DNA from: Chryseobacterium geocarposphaerae
Lineage (GTDB): Bacteria; Bacteroidota; Bacteroidia; Flavobacteriales; Weeksellaceae
Assembly (NCBI RefSeq): GCF_002797535.1
Contig: NZ_PGFD01000001.1
Coordinates: 1,922,001-1,986,000 of the forward strand
Length of the DNA stretch: 64,000 nucleotides
Direction: 5' to 3'
Part shown: piece after piece, positions 17,973 through 27,001 of the stretch
How the letters are laid out: each line of letters begins with the position of its first letter
Numbering within the stretch: the stretch's first letter is position 1
The notes under the pieces: model-generated
The model's input: only the letters and a program-made list of their open reading frames with translations
What the model was told of the DNA's origin: nothing
Databases searched by the model: none
Translations under genes and position numbers: made by a program

Positions 17973-17991
17973 ATAAAATATAAACCAGAGA

Positions 17992-20064
17992 ATGTCATTA
18001 CACTTCAATCCGAGAGATATTACATGGCTTGCTTTCAACGAAAGAGTTTTGCAGGAAGCTATGGACGAAAATGTGCCTTTACATTTAAGAATCCGTTTTT
18101 TAGGAATTTTTTCTAATAATTTAGATGAATTTTTCAGAGTGCGTGTAGCTGGACTAAAGCGCGCGATGGATTTTAAAGAGAAAGTAATTGCAGAATCGTT
18201 CTACCAACCTCCGTCAAAAATCCTTCAGAAAATTAATGACATTGTTATAAAGCATCAGCAGAATTTTGACAAAACCTGGAAGAAAATTCAGGTTGAAATG
18301 GCTGATCATAAAGTTTTTATTAAAACCGCAAAAAATTTAACGGCCAAGCAGAAAGAATTTGTCAGAAATTATTTTGATGAAGTCGTGGAATCCAATGTCA
18401 TTCCTATCCTTCTGCATGAAAATACTCCAATGCCTTATATGAGAGATAAAAGTCTTTATCTGGGTGTTGCGATGAGAAAAAAAGACTGGCAGTATTCCAG
18501 TAACTATGCAATTATTGAAATTCCGTCAAGGTTTGTAGGAAGGTTTCTTTTGCTCCCGACGGAAGATCCTGAAGAAAAAGATGTCATGCTGTTAGAAGAT
18601 GTCATTACTTTCAATTTACCGCACATTTTCTCCTATTTCGGGTATGATGAGTTTGCCGCCAACGCTTTTAAGGTAACCAAAGATGCAGAACTAGATCTGG
18701 ATAATGACATTAGAACCAATTTTGCGGAAAAAATTGAAAAAGGATTAAAAAACAGAAGAAAAGGGAAACCCACCCGTTTTGTCTTTGATAAGGATATGGA
18801 TAAAGCTCTTCTGGAAATGCTGATCCGAAAACTGAACTTAACGAAGAAAGACAGTATCATTCCGGGAGGAAAGATTCATAACTTCAAGCATTTCATGGAT
18901 TTTCTGGATGTTTTTGAAAAATACGAAAGACCTGTAGAAAGAACCTCTTTTATGCATCCTGCTTTTGAGCATGGAGAAAGAATAACGGATGTGATTTTAA
19001 AACACGATGTTCTGCTTACCTTTCCTTACCATAAATATAACCCGGTAATCGATCTTCTGCGTGAAGCGGCAATGGATCCTGATGTAAAATCTATTCAGAT
19101 TACCGCTTATCGTTTGGCAAGCAGCTCAAAAATCATCAATGCACTGATTAATGCTGCAAGAAACGGAAAAGAAGTAACAGTGATGCTTGAACTTCAGGCG
19201 AGATTCGATGAAGAATCTAATCTGGAATGGAAGGAAATGCTGGAACCTGAAGGAATAACAGTTTTAGTTGGAATTCCTGACAAAAAAGTACATGCTAAAT
19301 TATGTATCATTAAAAAACGGGCTCATAATAAAACAATCCAATATGGATTTATAAGTACGGGTAATTTTAATGAAAAAACGGCCCGAATTTACGGAGACCA
19401 TCTTATTATGACTGCAGACAGAGGAATAATGGCAGATATTAATAAAGTTTTCAATGTTTTGAGAAAGCCGAAAGAAGACTATCTTCCGGTATTAAAAACC
19501 TGTAAAAATCTTTTGGTCTGTCCTCAGTTTATGCGTGAAAAAATTATCCATCATATTGATAAGGAGATTGAAGAAGCGAAAGCAGGAAGAAAGGCCGAAA
19601 TGATCATTAAAGCCAATTCTGTAAGCGACCGTATTCTTATTACCAAGCTTTATGATGCTGCAAAAGCGGGTGTTGTAATAAAAATGATCGTGAGAGGAAT
19701 TTACTGTGCCGTCAACCAAAAAGATTTCAAAGAAAAAATAAAAGCGATAAGTATTGTAGACGAGTATCTGGAACATGCAAGAGTGATGTATTTCTATAAT
19801 AAAGGATCAGAAGACCTGTATATTTCTTCGGCAGACTGGATGACCAGAAACCTAGATTACAGAATAGAAGCAGCCGCAAAAATCACAGATAAAAATTTAA
19901 AAACCGAATTGAAAGATATTCTTGATATTCAGCTTCGTGATAATGTAAAAGCAAGAATACTGGATAAGAAACTGGGTAACGAATACATCCGGAACAATAA
20001 AGAGGAATGCCGTTCCCAGGTAGAAACCTACAAATACCTAAAAGCAAAGGCTACGAAAAAGTAA
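17992..20064 (+). CDS. ppk1: Polyphosphate kinase 1
   Basis: The enzyme makes inorganic polyphosphate from ATP, reversibly, through a phosphohistidine intermediate. The N-terminal domain starts with ITWLAFNERVLQEA and SNNLDEFFRVRVAGL. The two phospholipase-D-like catalytic domains contain the autophosphorylated His434 in KKVHAKLCI and the second essential histidine, His595, in EHARVMYFYNKG. These sit almost exactly where E. coli has His435 and His592. GFISTGNFNEKTARIYGDH is also diagnostic. The length of 690 aa is typical. The exopolyphosphatase gene follows 93 bp downstream, pairing synthesis with breakdown. Confidence 0.98.
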   Translation: MSLHFNPRDITWLAFNERVLQEAMDENVPLHLRIRFLGIFSNNLDEFFRVRVAGLKRAMDFKEKVIAESFYQPPSKILQKINDIVIKHQQNFDKTWKKIQVEMADHKVFIKTAKNLTAKQKEFVRNYFDEVVESNVIPILLHENTPMPYMRDKSLYLGVAMRKKDWQYSSNYAIIEIPSRFVGRFLLLPTEDPEEKDVMLLEDVITFNLPHIFSYFGYDEFAANAFKVTKDAELDLDNDIRTNFAEKIEKGLKNRRKGKPTRFVFDKDMDKALLEMLIRKLNLTKKDSIIPGGKIHNFKHFMDFLDVFEKYERPVERTSFMHPAFEHGERITDVILKHDVLLTFPYHKYNPVIDLLREAAMDPDVKSIQITAYRLASSSKIINALINAARNGKEVTVMLELQARFDEESNLEWKEMLEPEGITVLVGIPDKKVHAKLCIIKKRAHNKTIQYGFISTGNFNEKTARIYGDHLIMTADRGIMADINKVFNVLRKPKEDYLPVLKTCKNLLVCPQFMREKIIHHIDKEIEEAKAGRKAEMIIKANSVSDRILITKLYDAAKAGVVIKMIVRGIYCAVNQKDFKEKIKAISIVDEYLEHARVMYFYNKGSEDLYISSADWMTRNLDYRIEAAAKITDKNLKTELKDILDIQLRDNVKARILDKKLGNEYIRNNKEECRSQVETYKYLKAKATKK

Positions 20065-20103
20065 TTGTTTCCTAAATCTTTGCTTTCAACATAAGTAATA
20101 ATA

Positions 20104-20111
20104 TATTTTTG
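20104..20111 (+). promoter_or_regulatory. Candidate minus-7 element (TATTTTTG) of ppx
   Basis: TATTTTTG fits TAnnTTTG and lies 46 bp before the ppx start. It suggests ppx can be transcribed independently of ppk1. Confidence 0.45.
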
Positions 20112-20157
20112 TAAATTCAATTCATTAACTGAAATTTAATAGAAATACGTACGAATA

Positions 20158-21039
20158 ATGATCATCGCAGCGATAGACATAGGAAGTAATGCAGCCCGAC
20201 TTTTAATAAACGAAGTAAAAACTCAGCAGAAAGAGCCTGAATTCATCAAGCTTAATCTTCTAAGAATCCCTTTGAGACTAGGTATGGATGTTTTCACTAT
20301 GGGAAAAATCGGTACTGAAAGAGAAAAAATGGTGCTTGATGCTATGAAAATCTTCAGCGATCTGATGAGAATTTACAATGTACAGCATTACAGAGCATGT
20401 GCAACAAGTGCAATGCGAGATGCAGCAAACGGCCAGGAGATCATTAAAGAAGTAAAAGAAACTTCAGGAATTGATATTGAAATTATTTCAGGGGACGAAG
20501 AGGCAACACTAATTTATGAAAACCATGTCGCAGAAGGGCTCGACAAAAATTTCGCCTACCTGTACGTAGATGTTGGTGGAGGTTCCACTGAACTTACTTT
20601 CTATGAAAATGGAAAAATGATGTATGAAAAATCGTTCAATATCGGGACCATACGTCTTCTCAATGACCTGGTGACAGAAGCGAACTGGAAAGAAATGAAA
20701 GAGGAGATAAAGGCCAATATTATAAGTAAAAAACCTATTGTTGCCATTGGTTCCGGAGGAAACATCAATAAAGTGTTTTCTTTAAGCAAAACCAAAGACG
20801 GAAAACCCATGTCTGCTTCCTATCTGAAAAAAGCGTATAAAGAATTTGCAGGACTTACCATCGATGAAAGAATGACCCAGTACAATTTGAGACAGGATCG
20901 TGCCGATGTTTTGGTTCACGCTTTGAAAATTTATAATAATGTAATGTCATGGTCAGACATCAGCCGTATTTTTGTCCCGAAAATATCTGTTGCAGATGGA
21001 CTTATCCATAATATTTACAGTAAGTTACAAGCTAAATAA
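20158..21039 (+). CDS. ppx: Ppx/GppA-family exopolyphosphatase
   Basis: This is a phosphatase of the ASKHA fold that removes terminal phosphate from polyphosphate, or from guanosine pentaphosphate. Motifs are AAIDIGSNAARLLI at the N-terminus, ACATSAMRDAANG, ISGDEEATLIYE and the nucleotide/phosphate loop YVDVGGGSTELT. At 293 aa it is the short, single-ASKHA form common in Bacteroidota, lacking the C-terminal HD-like region of E. coli Ppx. Its position behind ppk1 supports polyphosphate as the substrate. Confidence 0.93.
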   Translation: MIIAAIDIGSNAARLLINEVKTQQKEPEFIKLNLLRIPLRLGMDVFTMGKIGTEREKMVLDAMKIFSDLMRIYNVQHYRACATSAMRDAANGQEIIKEVKETSGIDIEIISGDEEATLIYENHVAEGLDKNFAYLYVDVGGGSTELTFYENGKMMYEKSFNIGTIRLLNDLVTEANWKEMKEEIKANIISKKPIVAIGSGGNINKVFSLSKTKDGKPMSASYLKKAYKEFAGLTIDERMTQYNLRQDRADVLVHALKIYNNVMSWSDISRIFVPKISVADGLIHNIYSKLQAK

Positions 21040-21352
21040 TCAATTTCTTTAATTCATAAATTATAAAACCGATCATCTTTTTGATCGGTTTTGTTTTTAA
21101 ACCATAATTTAATTGAGATAAAAAAAATTAAACATTAAGAAATTAAGCTTCATTAAGATCAGTACCAAACCTATTTTAATAATTTAATGAATAAATTTTA
21201 ATTTTCTTAATACCTTAATGGTGTATATAAATTAAAAATCTATTTGGAGCACTTTTGTTCAGCCAATGAACTTATTACTATAAATTAAATTTAATTTAAA
21301 AATTTTTAAAGTAAAACTCAATCAGGGAACGTCATTAAGAAAAACAACAGAA
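21040..21352. other. Intergenic region: terminator plus AT-rich inverted repeat
   Basis: This 313-bp gap holds the ppx terminator (21065-21097) and an imperfect inverted repeat, in which CATTAAGAAATTAAG (21133-21147) is complementary at 13 of 15 positions to CTTAATACCTTAATG (21206-21220). No open reading frame with coding character is seen. Confidence 0.6.
21065..21097 (+). terminator. Terminator of ppk1-ppx
   Basis: AAAACCGATCA (21065-21075) pairs with TGATCGGTTTT (21082-21092), followed by GTTTTT. Confidence 0.85.
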
Positions 21353-22006
21353 ATGGACACACTCAAAATAATTCTAACAGGAGCAACAGGAATGGTAGGG
21401 GAAGGAGTTTTAATGGAATGTCTTGAAAACCCCAATATATCAGAGATATTAAGCGTAAGCAGAAAACCATCCGGAAAGAAACACGCAAAACTTAAAGAAT
21501 ATATTGTTTCCGACTTTTTAACAATCGATATGAATGACGAAAATCTGAAAGGCTACGACGCAGTTTTCTTCTGTGCCGGAATCAGCAGTGTAGGAATGAG
21601 TGAGGAAGAATATATTAAAACAACCTATGACGTAACATTACATTTTGCCAAAGCCGTTTTAAACCAAAACCCGAACATGGTTTTCAATTATGTTTCAGGA
21701 GCTCATACCGACAGTACGGAAAGTGGAAAAGTGATGTGGGCAAGAGTAAAAGGGAAAACTGAGAACGCATTAAAGAAGTTGGGATTAAAAGCGGCATACA
21801 ATTTACGTCCCGGATTTATGAAACCTGTTGAAGGTCAGGAAAATGTAAAATGGTTTTTTAAACCTTTTATTTGGCTGTTCCCTATTTTTTTACCGTCAAA
21901 ATCATTAACTTTACACGAGGTGGGAAGAGCAATGATCAATGCTGTACAGAAAGGATACCCAACTTCAACATTAGAAATTAAAGACATTAAAAATCTCGCG
22001 GTATGA
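21353..22006 (+). CDS. NAD(P)-binding SDR/epimerase-like protein
   Basis: This is a Rossmann-fold protein of the atypical short-chain dehydrogenase type. The cofactor loop GATGMVGEG is at residues 9-17. FFCAGISSVGMSEEEY follows, then the region corresponding to the catalytic Ser/Tyr/Lys (VSGAHTDST, WARVKGKTENALKK), where the usual YxxxK is replaced by a WxxxK arrangement. LRPGFMKPVEG is also typical of the NmrA-like/YbjT group. Its length is 217 aa. A 50-residue membrane peptide gene overlaps its stop codon (ATGA). The substrate is unknown, and it could be a sensor or chaperone-like SDR rather than an enzyme. Confidence 0.8.
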   Translation: MDTLKIILTGATGMVGEGVLMECLENPNISEILSVSRKPSGKKHAKLKEYIVSDFLTIDMNDENLKGYDAVFFCAGISSVGMSEEEYIKTTYDVTLHFAKAVLNQNPNMVFNYVSGAHTDSTESGKVMWARVKGKTENALKKLGLKAAYNLRPGFMKPVEGQENVKWFFKPFIWLFPIFLPSKSLTLHEVGRAMINAVQKGYPTSTLEIKDIKNLAV

Positions 22007-22155
22007 AAGATATGTTAAAAAGAATTTTCCTGGTTATCTTTGTATTACTGGTTCTGACGGCTATTTCAGGGTTTTTCTTTATGCAGAAACATCCTTTGGG
22101 AGGGAAACAACCTGTAACGAAAACTCATACTCCATCAGGACAAACGGTTAAATAG
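22003..22155 (+). CDS. Small membrane peptide (50 aa) coupled to the SDR gene
   Basis: The start codon overlaps the SDR stop in an ATGA arrangement, a sign of translational coupling. The 50-residue product begins MKDMLKRIFL, has one strong transmembrane segment (about residues 7-26) and a short basic tail, HPLGGKQPVTKTHTPSGQTVK. The tail vaguely recalls the N-terminus of membrane-anchored metallo-beta-lactamase-fold hydrolases (HP.xGxxPxG), so it could be a remnant of such a gene, but nothing follows. Otherwise it is an uncharacterised single-pass peptide. Confidence 0.5.
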   Translation: MKDMLKRIFLVIFVLLVLTAISGFFFMQKHPLGGKQPVTKTHTPSGQTVK

Positions 22156-22180
22156 TACAATTATTTACCTATAAATATAT

Positions 22181-22208
22181 CATACCATCTTTACGGTATG
22201 TCTATTTT
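22181..22208 (+). terminator. Weak terminator-like hairpin
   Basis: CATACC (22181-22186) pairs with GGTATG (22195-22200), followed by TCTATTTT, downstream of the small membrane peptide gene. Confidence 0.35.
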
Positions 22209-22335
22209 CCTGCCATCTTATACCATTGATTTTATATTAAATACAATTACCTATTTATTAAACATTTATTAAAATTACCTTAAAATGTTTACAAAGTAGA
22301 AACTTCATTTTTGCATAAACTTAATATCAGTAAAA

Positions 22336-25300
22336 ATGATTAATAACTACTTGTTAAAAGGGTCTGTCATTGCTGCATTTTTTCTTCAGGGAAATATTTT
22401 CGGGCAAACCTCTCTTATCCACTACTGGAATTTCAATAACAACGCTTCTGCTGCAACCATCACCACCCCAACCTCAACTTTGACAGGCGGTTCCATGACT
22501 GCATTTACAGGAGGAACCACTGAAATCGATTTTGCAGGGGGAACAGGACAGAACTTTAATGTTGACAATTTAAATGCAAGAAACGGAGATGCTTCCGGTA
22601 CGCATTTGAGATATAATATTCCTATTGGAGGAAATTTACAGTTCAATTTACCAACAACCGGATACAATAATGTAGTTGTAAAATTTACAACGAGAAGATC
22701 CGGCTCTGGAGCAGGGACTCAGACCTGGACCTATTCTACAGACGGAACAACATTTTTACCTTATCAAACGGTTTCACCGCTGGATGCAAATCCTCAATTA
22801 ATTACCTTTGATTTTTCCGCAATTGCCGGGGTTGCCAATAATCCGAATTTTAAACTTAAAGTTGAGTTTGCTGCCGGAGCAGGAGGAACGGTAGGAAACA
22901 ATCGTTTTGATAACTTCACTGTAGATGCAACAGCAGTAAGCGGAACTGATACTACACCTCCAACCGTAACTTATCTTCCCGCAAACAACACAAATAATGC
23001 TTCCACAACTGTGAATCCGGCCATTTCTTTCAACGAAAATGTAAGGTTGACAGACAACTCAACGATCAACGATTCTAATGCACAAACGCTTGTTGATTTC
23101 CGTCTCGGAAATGCTTCAGGCACGCAAGTTCCCTTCGCCACCACTTTCTCCAACAACAAAATTACCGTAATCCCGACTTCCGGTTTAGTTCCCAACCAGA
23201 CTTATTATCTGGCCTTAAAACCAAATATGGTGGAAGATATAAGTGACAACGCCGTGACGGCATCAACTTCAACCACCTTTACTACAGCAGGAACTGCAAT
23301 TTCTCTGGATAAAAACTTTATTAAAGTAAATGAAAACGCAGGAACTTTAGCATTTAAAATAAATATTGCCAATCCTTCGAATTCAACAGTAAATCTGGTA
23401 GTAAAACCAGCTCCTTTCAGTACTGCGGACAATAATGATTTTACTTTAGCTAACCAAACAATTACCCTTACTCCGTCAATGACAAGTTACACGGTAAATA
23501 TTCCGATCACTGATGATACCTTAGAGGAACAGCAGGCTGAATATTTTGTGGTAAGTCTTGAAAACCCTGTGGGAGCAACAATTTCTGGTGATAATAATGC
23601 AACGGTTTATATTGTTGATAATGATAAACCTGCACCGGTTCCATCCAACCAAATCTCATTAAACTATATCGGAAGCTTTGATCCTTCCGGAACAAACACA
23701 AGCTCTACGGAAATTGTAGTTCACGATCCTGCCACGCAAAGGCTATTTACGATCAGCTCGATTACTGATGTTTTTGACATTATTAATTTCAGCAACCCAG
23801 CCGCACCATCTGTAGTAAGCACTGTCAACATGGCACCTTACGGAGGAATCACGAGTATAGCCGTGAAAAACGGAATCATCGCTGCCGCTTCTCCTAATGC
23901 AAATCCTCAGCTGAATGGTTCCGTCGTATTTTTTGATACCAGCGGAACATTTTTAAAGCAAGTTACTGTAGGTGCATTACCGGATATGATCACTTTCTCT
24001 CCGGACGGAACCAAAGTAATCACCGCTAATGAAGGCGAACCGAATGATGCTTATACGGTAGATCCTGAAGGTTCTATCAGTATTATTGATATTTCCGGTG
24101 GAATCAGCAACCTTAGCCAAACTAATGTCACAACGCTTAACTTCAATGCTTTTGATTCTCAGGTTGCTGCTTTAACAGCAACAGGTCTGAGAAAAGTAAG
24201 AACCAATAATACGCTTTCTCAGGATCTGGAACCTGAATATGTAACAATAAGCTCAGACAGCCAGAAAGCCTGGGTTACTCTTCAGGAAAACAATGCCATC
24301 GCAGAAATCAATTTAGTCACAAAAACGATTACCAACATCTGGGGGTTAGGTAAAAAAGACATGAGCATTCCAGGAAACGGTTTTGATGCTTCTGATAATA
24401 ATGGAGAGGTTCTCATCGCAAACTGGCCTGTAAAAGCTTATTTTCTTCCGGATGGTGTTCAGAATTTCAAGGTAGGAGGAACAAACTATATTGTAACGGC
24501 TAATGAAGGGGATGAAAAAGATCTTTCAGGATTCAGTGAGAGAACTACAGTTGGAGCAAATACTTATACCTTGGATCCTGCTATCTTCCCTCAATCAAAC
24601 ATTCTCAAAGCCTCTTATAACTTAGGAAGATTCAGGGTTTCCAATGCCACAGGAAATACGGACGGAGACGCCGATTTTGAAGAAATCGCTGCATTAGGTG
24701 CCCGTTCGTTCTCCATCTTTAATGCAGATACAAAACAGATCGTTTATGACAGTGGCGACCGATTTGAAAGATATATTGCAGCTAATCATCCATTGATTTT
24801 TAATGCCGACAACGAATCAAACGGAGCTAAAAACAGAAGCCGAGCAAAAGGTCCTGAACCTGAAGGAGTAGCTTTAGGTGTTATTGGTGGACAAACTTAT
24901 GCTTTTATAACGTTAGAAAGAACAGGAGGTGTAATGGTTTACAATATTACAGATCCTAGTAATCCTACTTTCACAGATTACAAACATTCCCGAACGACTT
25001 CGGCGTATGGCGGAGACAACGGCCCGGAAGGAATTATCTATATTGCTCCCGAAAATACAACAACAGGAAAAGGTTATATAATTATCGCCAACGAAATCAG
25101 TGGAACTTTATCGATGTATGAAGTAGCCAATGCACCAACTTTAGCAACAGGTGAAGTAAAAACTGAAAAAGCCACCTTCAATATATTCCCGAACCCTGTT
25201 ACCAAAGGGAATACACTTTACTTCAACAGGATGCAAGGATATGAGTTGTATGATATGTCCGGAAAATTTATTGGAAAAGAGAAAAATGCTTTAACTATAG

Positions 25301-25377
25301 ACACTTCGAAATTAAATACCGGAGTTTATTTAATCAAAACTTCTGAAGGAGAGGTGAAGAGAGTGATTGTAAAATAA
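22336..25377 (+). CDS. Choice-of-anchor I family secreted protein with T9SS sorting domain
   Basis: This is a large secreted or cell-surface protein exported by the type IX system. The signal peptide covers 1-24. A lamin-tail/jelly-roll-like region spans about 25-200, an Ig-like Big_5 domain 204-320 (TPPTVTYLPANNTNN) and a Calx-beta domain 321-435 (FIKVNENAGTLAFKI). A seven-bladed propeller of the choice-of-anchor I type spans about 437-930 (DMITFSPDGTKVITANEGEPND, EPEYVTISSDSQKAWVTLQENNAI). The C-terminal sorting domain covers 945-1013 (FNIFPNPV, GVYLIKT). Related proteins are alkaline-phosphatase-like or esterase-like, but catalysis is not demonstrable here. It is monocistronic. Confidence 0.9.
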   Translation: MINNYLLKGSVIAAFFLQGNIFGQTSLIHYWNFNNNASAATITTPTSTLTGGSMTAFTGGTTEIDFAGGTGQNFNVDNLNARNGDASGTHLRYNIPIGGNLQFNLPTTGYNNVVVKFTTRRSGSGAGTQTWTYSTDGTTFLPYQTVSPLDANPQLITFDFSAIAGVANNPNFKLKVEFAAGAGGTVGNNRFDNFTVDATAVSGTDTTPPTVTYLPANNTNNASTTVNPAISFNENVRLTDNSTINDSNAQTLVDFRLGNASGTQVPFATTFSNNKITVIPTSGLVPNQTYYLALKPNMVEDISDNAVTASTSTTFTTAGTAISLDKNFIKVNENAGTLAFKINIANPSNSTVNLVVKPAPFSTADNNDFTLANQTITLTPSMTSYTVNIPITDDTLEEQQAEYFVVSLENPVGATISGDNNATVYIVDNDKPAPVPSNQISLNYIGSFDPSGTNTSSTEIVVHDPATQRLFTISSITDVFDIINFSNPAAPSVVSTVNMAPYGGITSIAVKNGIIAAASPNANPQLNGSVVFFDTSGTFLKQVTVGALPDMITFSPDGTKVITANEGEPNDAYTVDPEGSISIIDISGGISNLSQTNVTTLNFNAFDSQVAALTATGLRKVRTNNTLSQDLEPEYVTISSDSQKAWVTLQENNAIAEINLVTKTITNIWGLGKKDMSIPGNGFDASDNNGEVLIANWPVKAYFLPDGVQNFKVGGTNYIVTANEGDEKDLSGFSERTTVGANTYTLDPAIFPQSNILKASYNLGRFRVSNATGNTDGDADFEEIAALGARSFSIFNADTKQIVYDSGDRFERYIAANHPLIFNADNESNGAKNRSRAKGPEPEGVALGVIGGQTYAFITLERTGGVMVYNITDPSNPTFTDYKHSRTTSAYGGDNGPEGIIYIAPENTTTGKGYIIIANEISGTLSMYEVANAPTLATGEVKTEKATFNIFPNPVTKGNTLYFNRMQGYELYDMSGKFIGKEKNALTIDTSKLNTGVYLIKTSEGEVKRVIVK

Positions 25378-25402
25378 TTTTACTTAATAAATTTATACCT
25401 GG

Positions 25403-25433
25403 AGCCTCAGATTTTTTCTGGGGCTTTTTTTTA
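25403..25433 (+). terminator. Terminator after the choice-of-anchor I gene
   Basis: AGCCTCAG (25403-25410) pairs with CTGGGGCT (25418-25425, one G-U pair), followed by a run of eight T. Confidence 0.8.
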
Positions 25434-25500
25434 TTTAAAGACAACAAAAAAAGACAGACTTCAAAGAAATCTGCCTTTAAAAAATATATCGTCTTATTTT

Positions 25501-25749
25501 TTACTCCACATTCACAACCTTCTCAATCTCAGGAGCATGCTGTTTAATGGTATTTTCAACGCCTAATTTCAATGTTGAGAAATTAAGAGAACACCCTGAG
25601 CAGTTTCCTAAAAGTTTTACAAATACTGTATTCTCCTTTACATCGATCAGCTCAATATCTCCCCCGTCTTTATTAAGAAACGGACGAATGCTTTCCAACG
25701 CTTCCATTACTCTGGTTACAGTCTCTTCGTGTGTTGTATTTATCTCCAT
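25501..25749 (-). CDS. NifU C-terminal-domain Fe-S scaffold protein
   Basis: This small cytosolic iron-sulfur scaffold/carrier consists only of the NifU C-terminal (Nfu) domain. It reads IRPFLNKDGGDIELIDV, then the cluster-binding motif C50-S-G-C53 within LLGNCSGCS. The 82-aa length is normal for stand-alone Nfu. It follows the Mrp-family gene on the same strand with an 18-bp gap, so the two Fe-S proteins are probably co-expressed and may exchange clusters. Confidence 0.95.
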   Translation of the reverse strand: MEINTTHEETVTRVMEALESIRPFLNKDGGDIELIDVKENTVFVKLLGNCSGCSLNFSTLKLGVENTIKQHAPEIEKVVNVE

Positions 25750-25767
25750 ATTTGGGTTTGGTTTTCT

Positions 25768-26871
25768 TTATTTTTTTGGTGAGCAACCCGCCATTGTCGT
25801 AATTTTTACTGCTTCAGTCGGTGGAAGATTTTTATTTCTTTCCACCAGGCTTTCTATCATTTTCTGTACAGTCTCAGTATAGATATCAGAAATTTTAGAA
25901 TTTTCCTGTAATGCGGCAGGTCTTCCTACATCTCCCGCTTCCCTGATACTCTGAATCAAAGGAATTTCGCCTAATACAGGAATTCCAAGATCATCTGCCA
26001 GATATTGCGCTCCCTGGTTTCCAAAGATATAATATTTATTCTCAGGTAATTCTTCCGGAGTGAAATAGGCCATATTTTCTACCAATCCAAGTACCGGAAT
26101 ATTGATACTTTCCATCTGGAACATCGCAATTCCTTTTCTAACGTCTGCCAATGCAACATGTTGAGGGGTACTTACAATTACCGCTCCTGTTACCGGAACT
26201 TCCTGAATGATTGATAAATGAATATCCCCTGTTCCCGGAGGAAGATCGATCAATAAAAAGTCAAGTTCTCCCCAGGCTGCATCTCTGATCATCTGATTTA
26301 AAGCTTTCGAAGCCATCGGTCCTCTCCAGACTACTGCCTGGTTGGCTCCTGAGAAATATCCGATCGAAAGCATTTTTACCCCGTAATTTTCAATAGGTTT
26401 CATCAAGCTTCTGCCGTCCACTTCTACCGTCACCGGTTTTTCCCCTTCTGTATCAAACATAGTAGGAACTGATGGACCATAGATATCTGCGTCTAATAGC
26501 CCTACTTTAAAGCCCATTTTTGCTAAAGTAACTGCGATATTGGCAGAAACTGTAGACTTTCCTACTCCACCTTTACCGGATGCAATAGCGATAATATTTT
26601 TAATCCCCGGAATTTGCTTTCCTTTGATCTGGCTTTGTTGAATTTCGCTTGGCTCCGGTGAAACTATTTTAAGTTTTAAATTAATCTCTTCTCCGAATTC
26701 ACTGGCAAAAGCCTGTTTCATGGCAGCTTCCAGTTTCTTTTTTTCGTGCATTGCCGGTGAATGGGCAGTCATATCAATATATACTTCTGTACCCATAATC
26801 TGAAGATTATTCACCAGGTCATCTACTTCTATCTCTTTAAGGAAATTTTGTACCTTTTCTTTAGTCAACAT
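25768..26871 (-). CDS. Mrp/NBP35-family Fe-S cluster carrier ATPase (ApbC-like)
   Basis: This P-loop ATPase carries and inserts 4Fe-4S clusters. The N-terminal MIP18/DUF59-like domain is about residues 1-85. The deviant Walker A GKGGVGKS is at 99-106, followed by LLDADIYGPSVPTMF, GELDFLLIDLPPGTGD and VSTPQHVALADVRKG, all typical of Mrp. The C-terminus ends TMAGCSPKK with only one cysteine. The usual CxxC bridge motif between two helices reads here as VENMAYFTPEE, without a cysteine pair, as in several bacteroidete members. It is first gene of a two-gene operon with nfu. Confidence 0.93.
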   Translation of the reverse strand: MLTKEKVQNFLKEIEVDDLVNNLQIMGTEVYIDMTAHSPAMHEKKKLEAAMKQAFASEFGEEINLKLKIVSPEPSEIQQSQIKGKQIPGIKNIIAIASGKGGVGKSTVSANIAVTLAKMGFKVGLLDADIYGPSVPTMFDTEGEKPVTVEVDGRSLMKPIENYGVKMLSIGYFSGANQAVVWRGPMASKALNQMIRDAAWGELDFLLIDLPPGTGDIHLSIIQEVPVTGAVIVSTPQHVALADVRKGIAMFQMESINIPVLGLVENMAYFTPEELPENKYYIFGNQGAQYLADDLGIPVLGEIPLIQSIREAGDVGRPAALQENSKISDIYTETVQKMIESLVERNKNLPPTEAVKITTMAGCSPKK

Positions 26872-26889
26872 AAAAAAATAAATTGTCTA

Positions 26890-26897
26890 CAAATTTA
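26890..26897 (-). promoter_or_regulatory. Candidate minus-7 element of mrp-nfu
   Basis: On the minus strand TAAATTTG matches TAnnTTTG, 18 bp before the mrp start codon. Confidence 0.5.
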
Positions 26898-27001
26898 CGG
26901 AAATTTTAGCTATTTAGAATAAGTAAACTTACTGATAGATAAATTCTTTTGCAGAATAAAATTTTGTGGTACTTTAGGGGAATTTTTAAACTTAAATCTG
27001 A

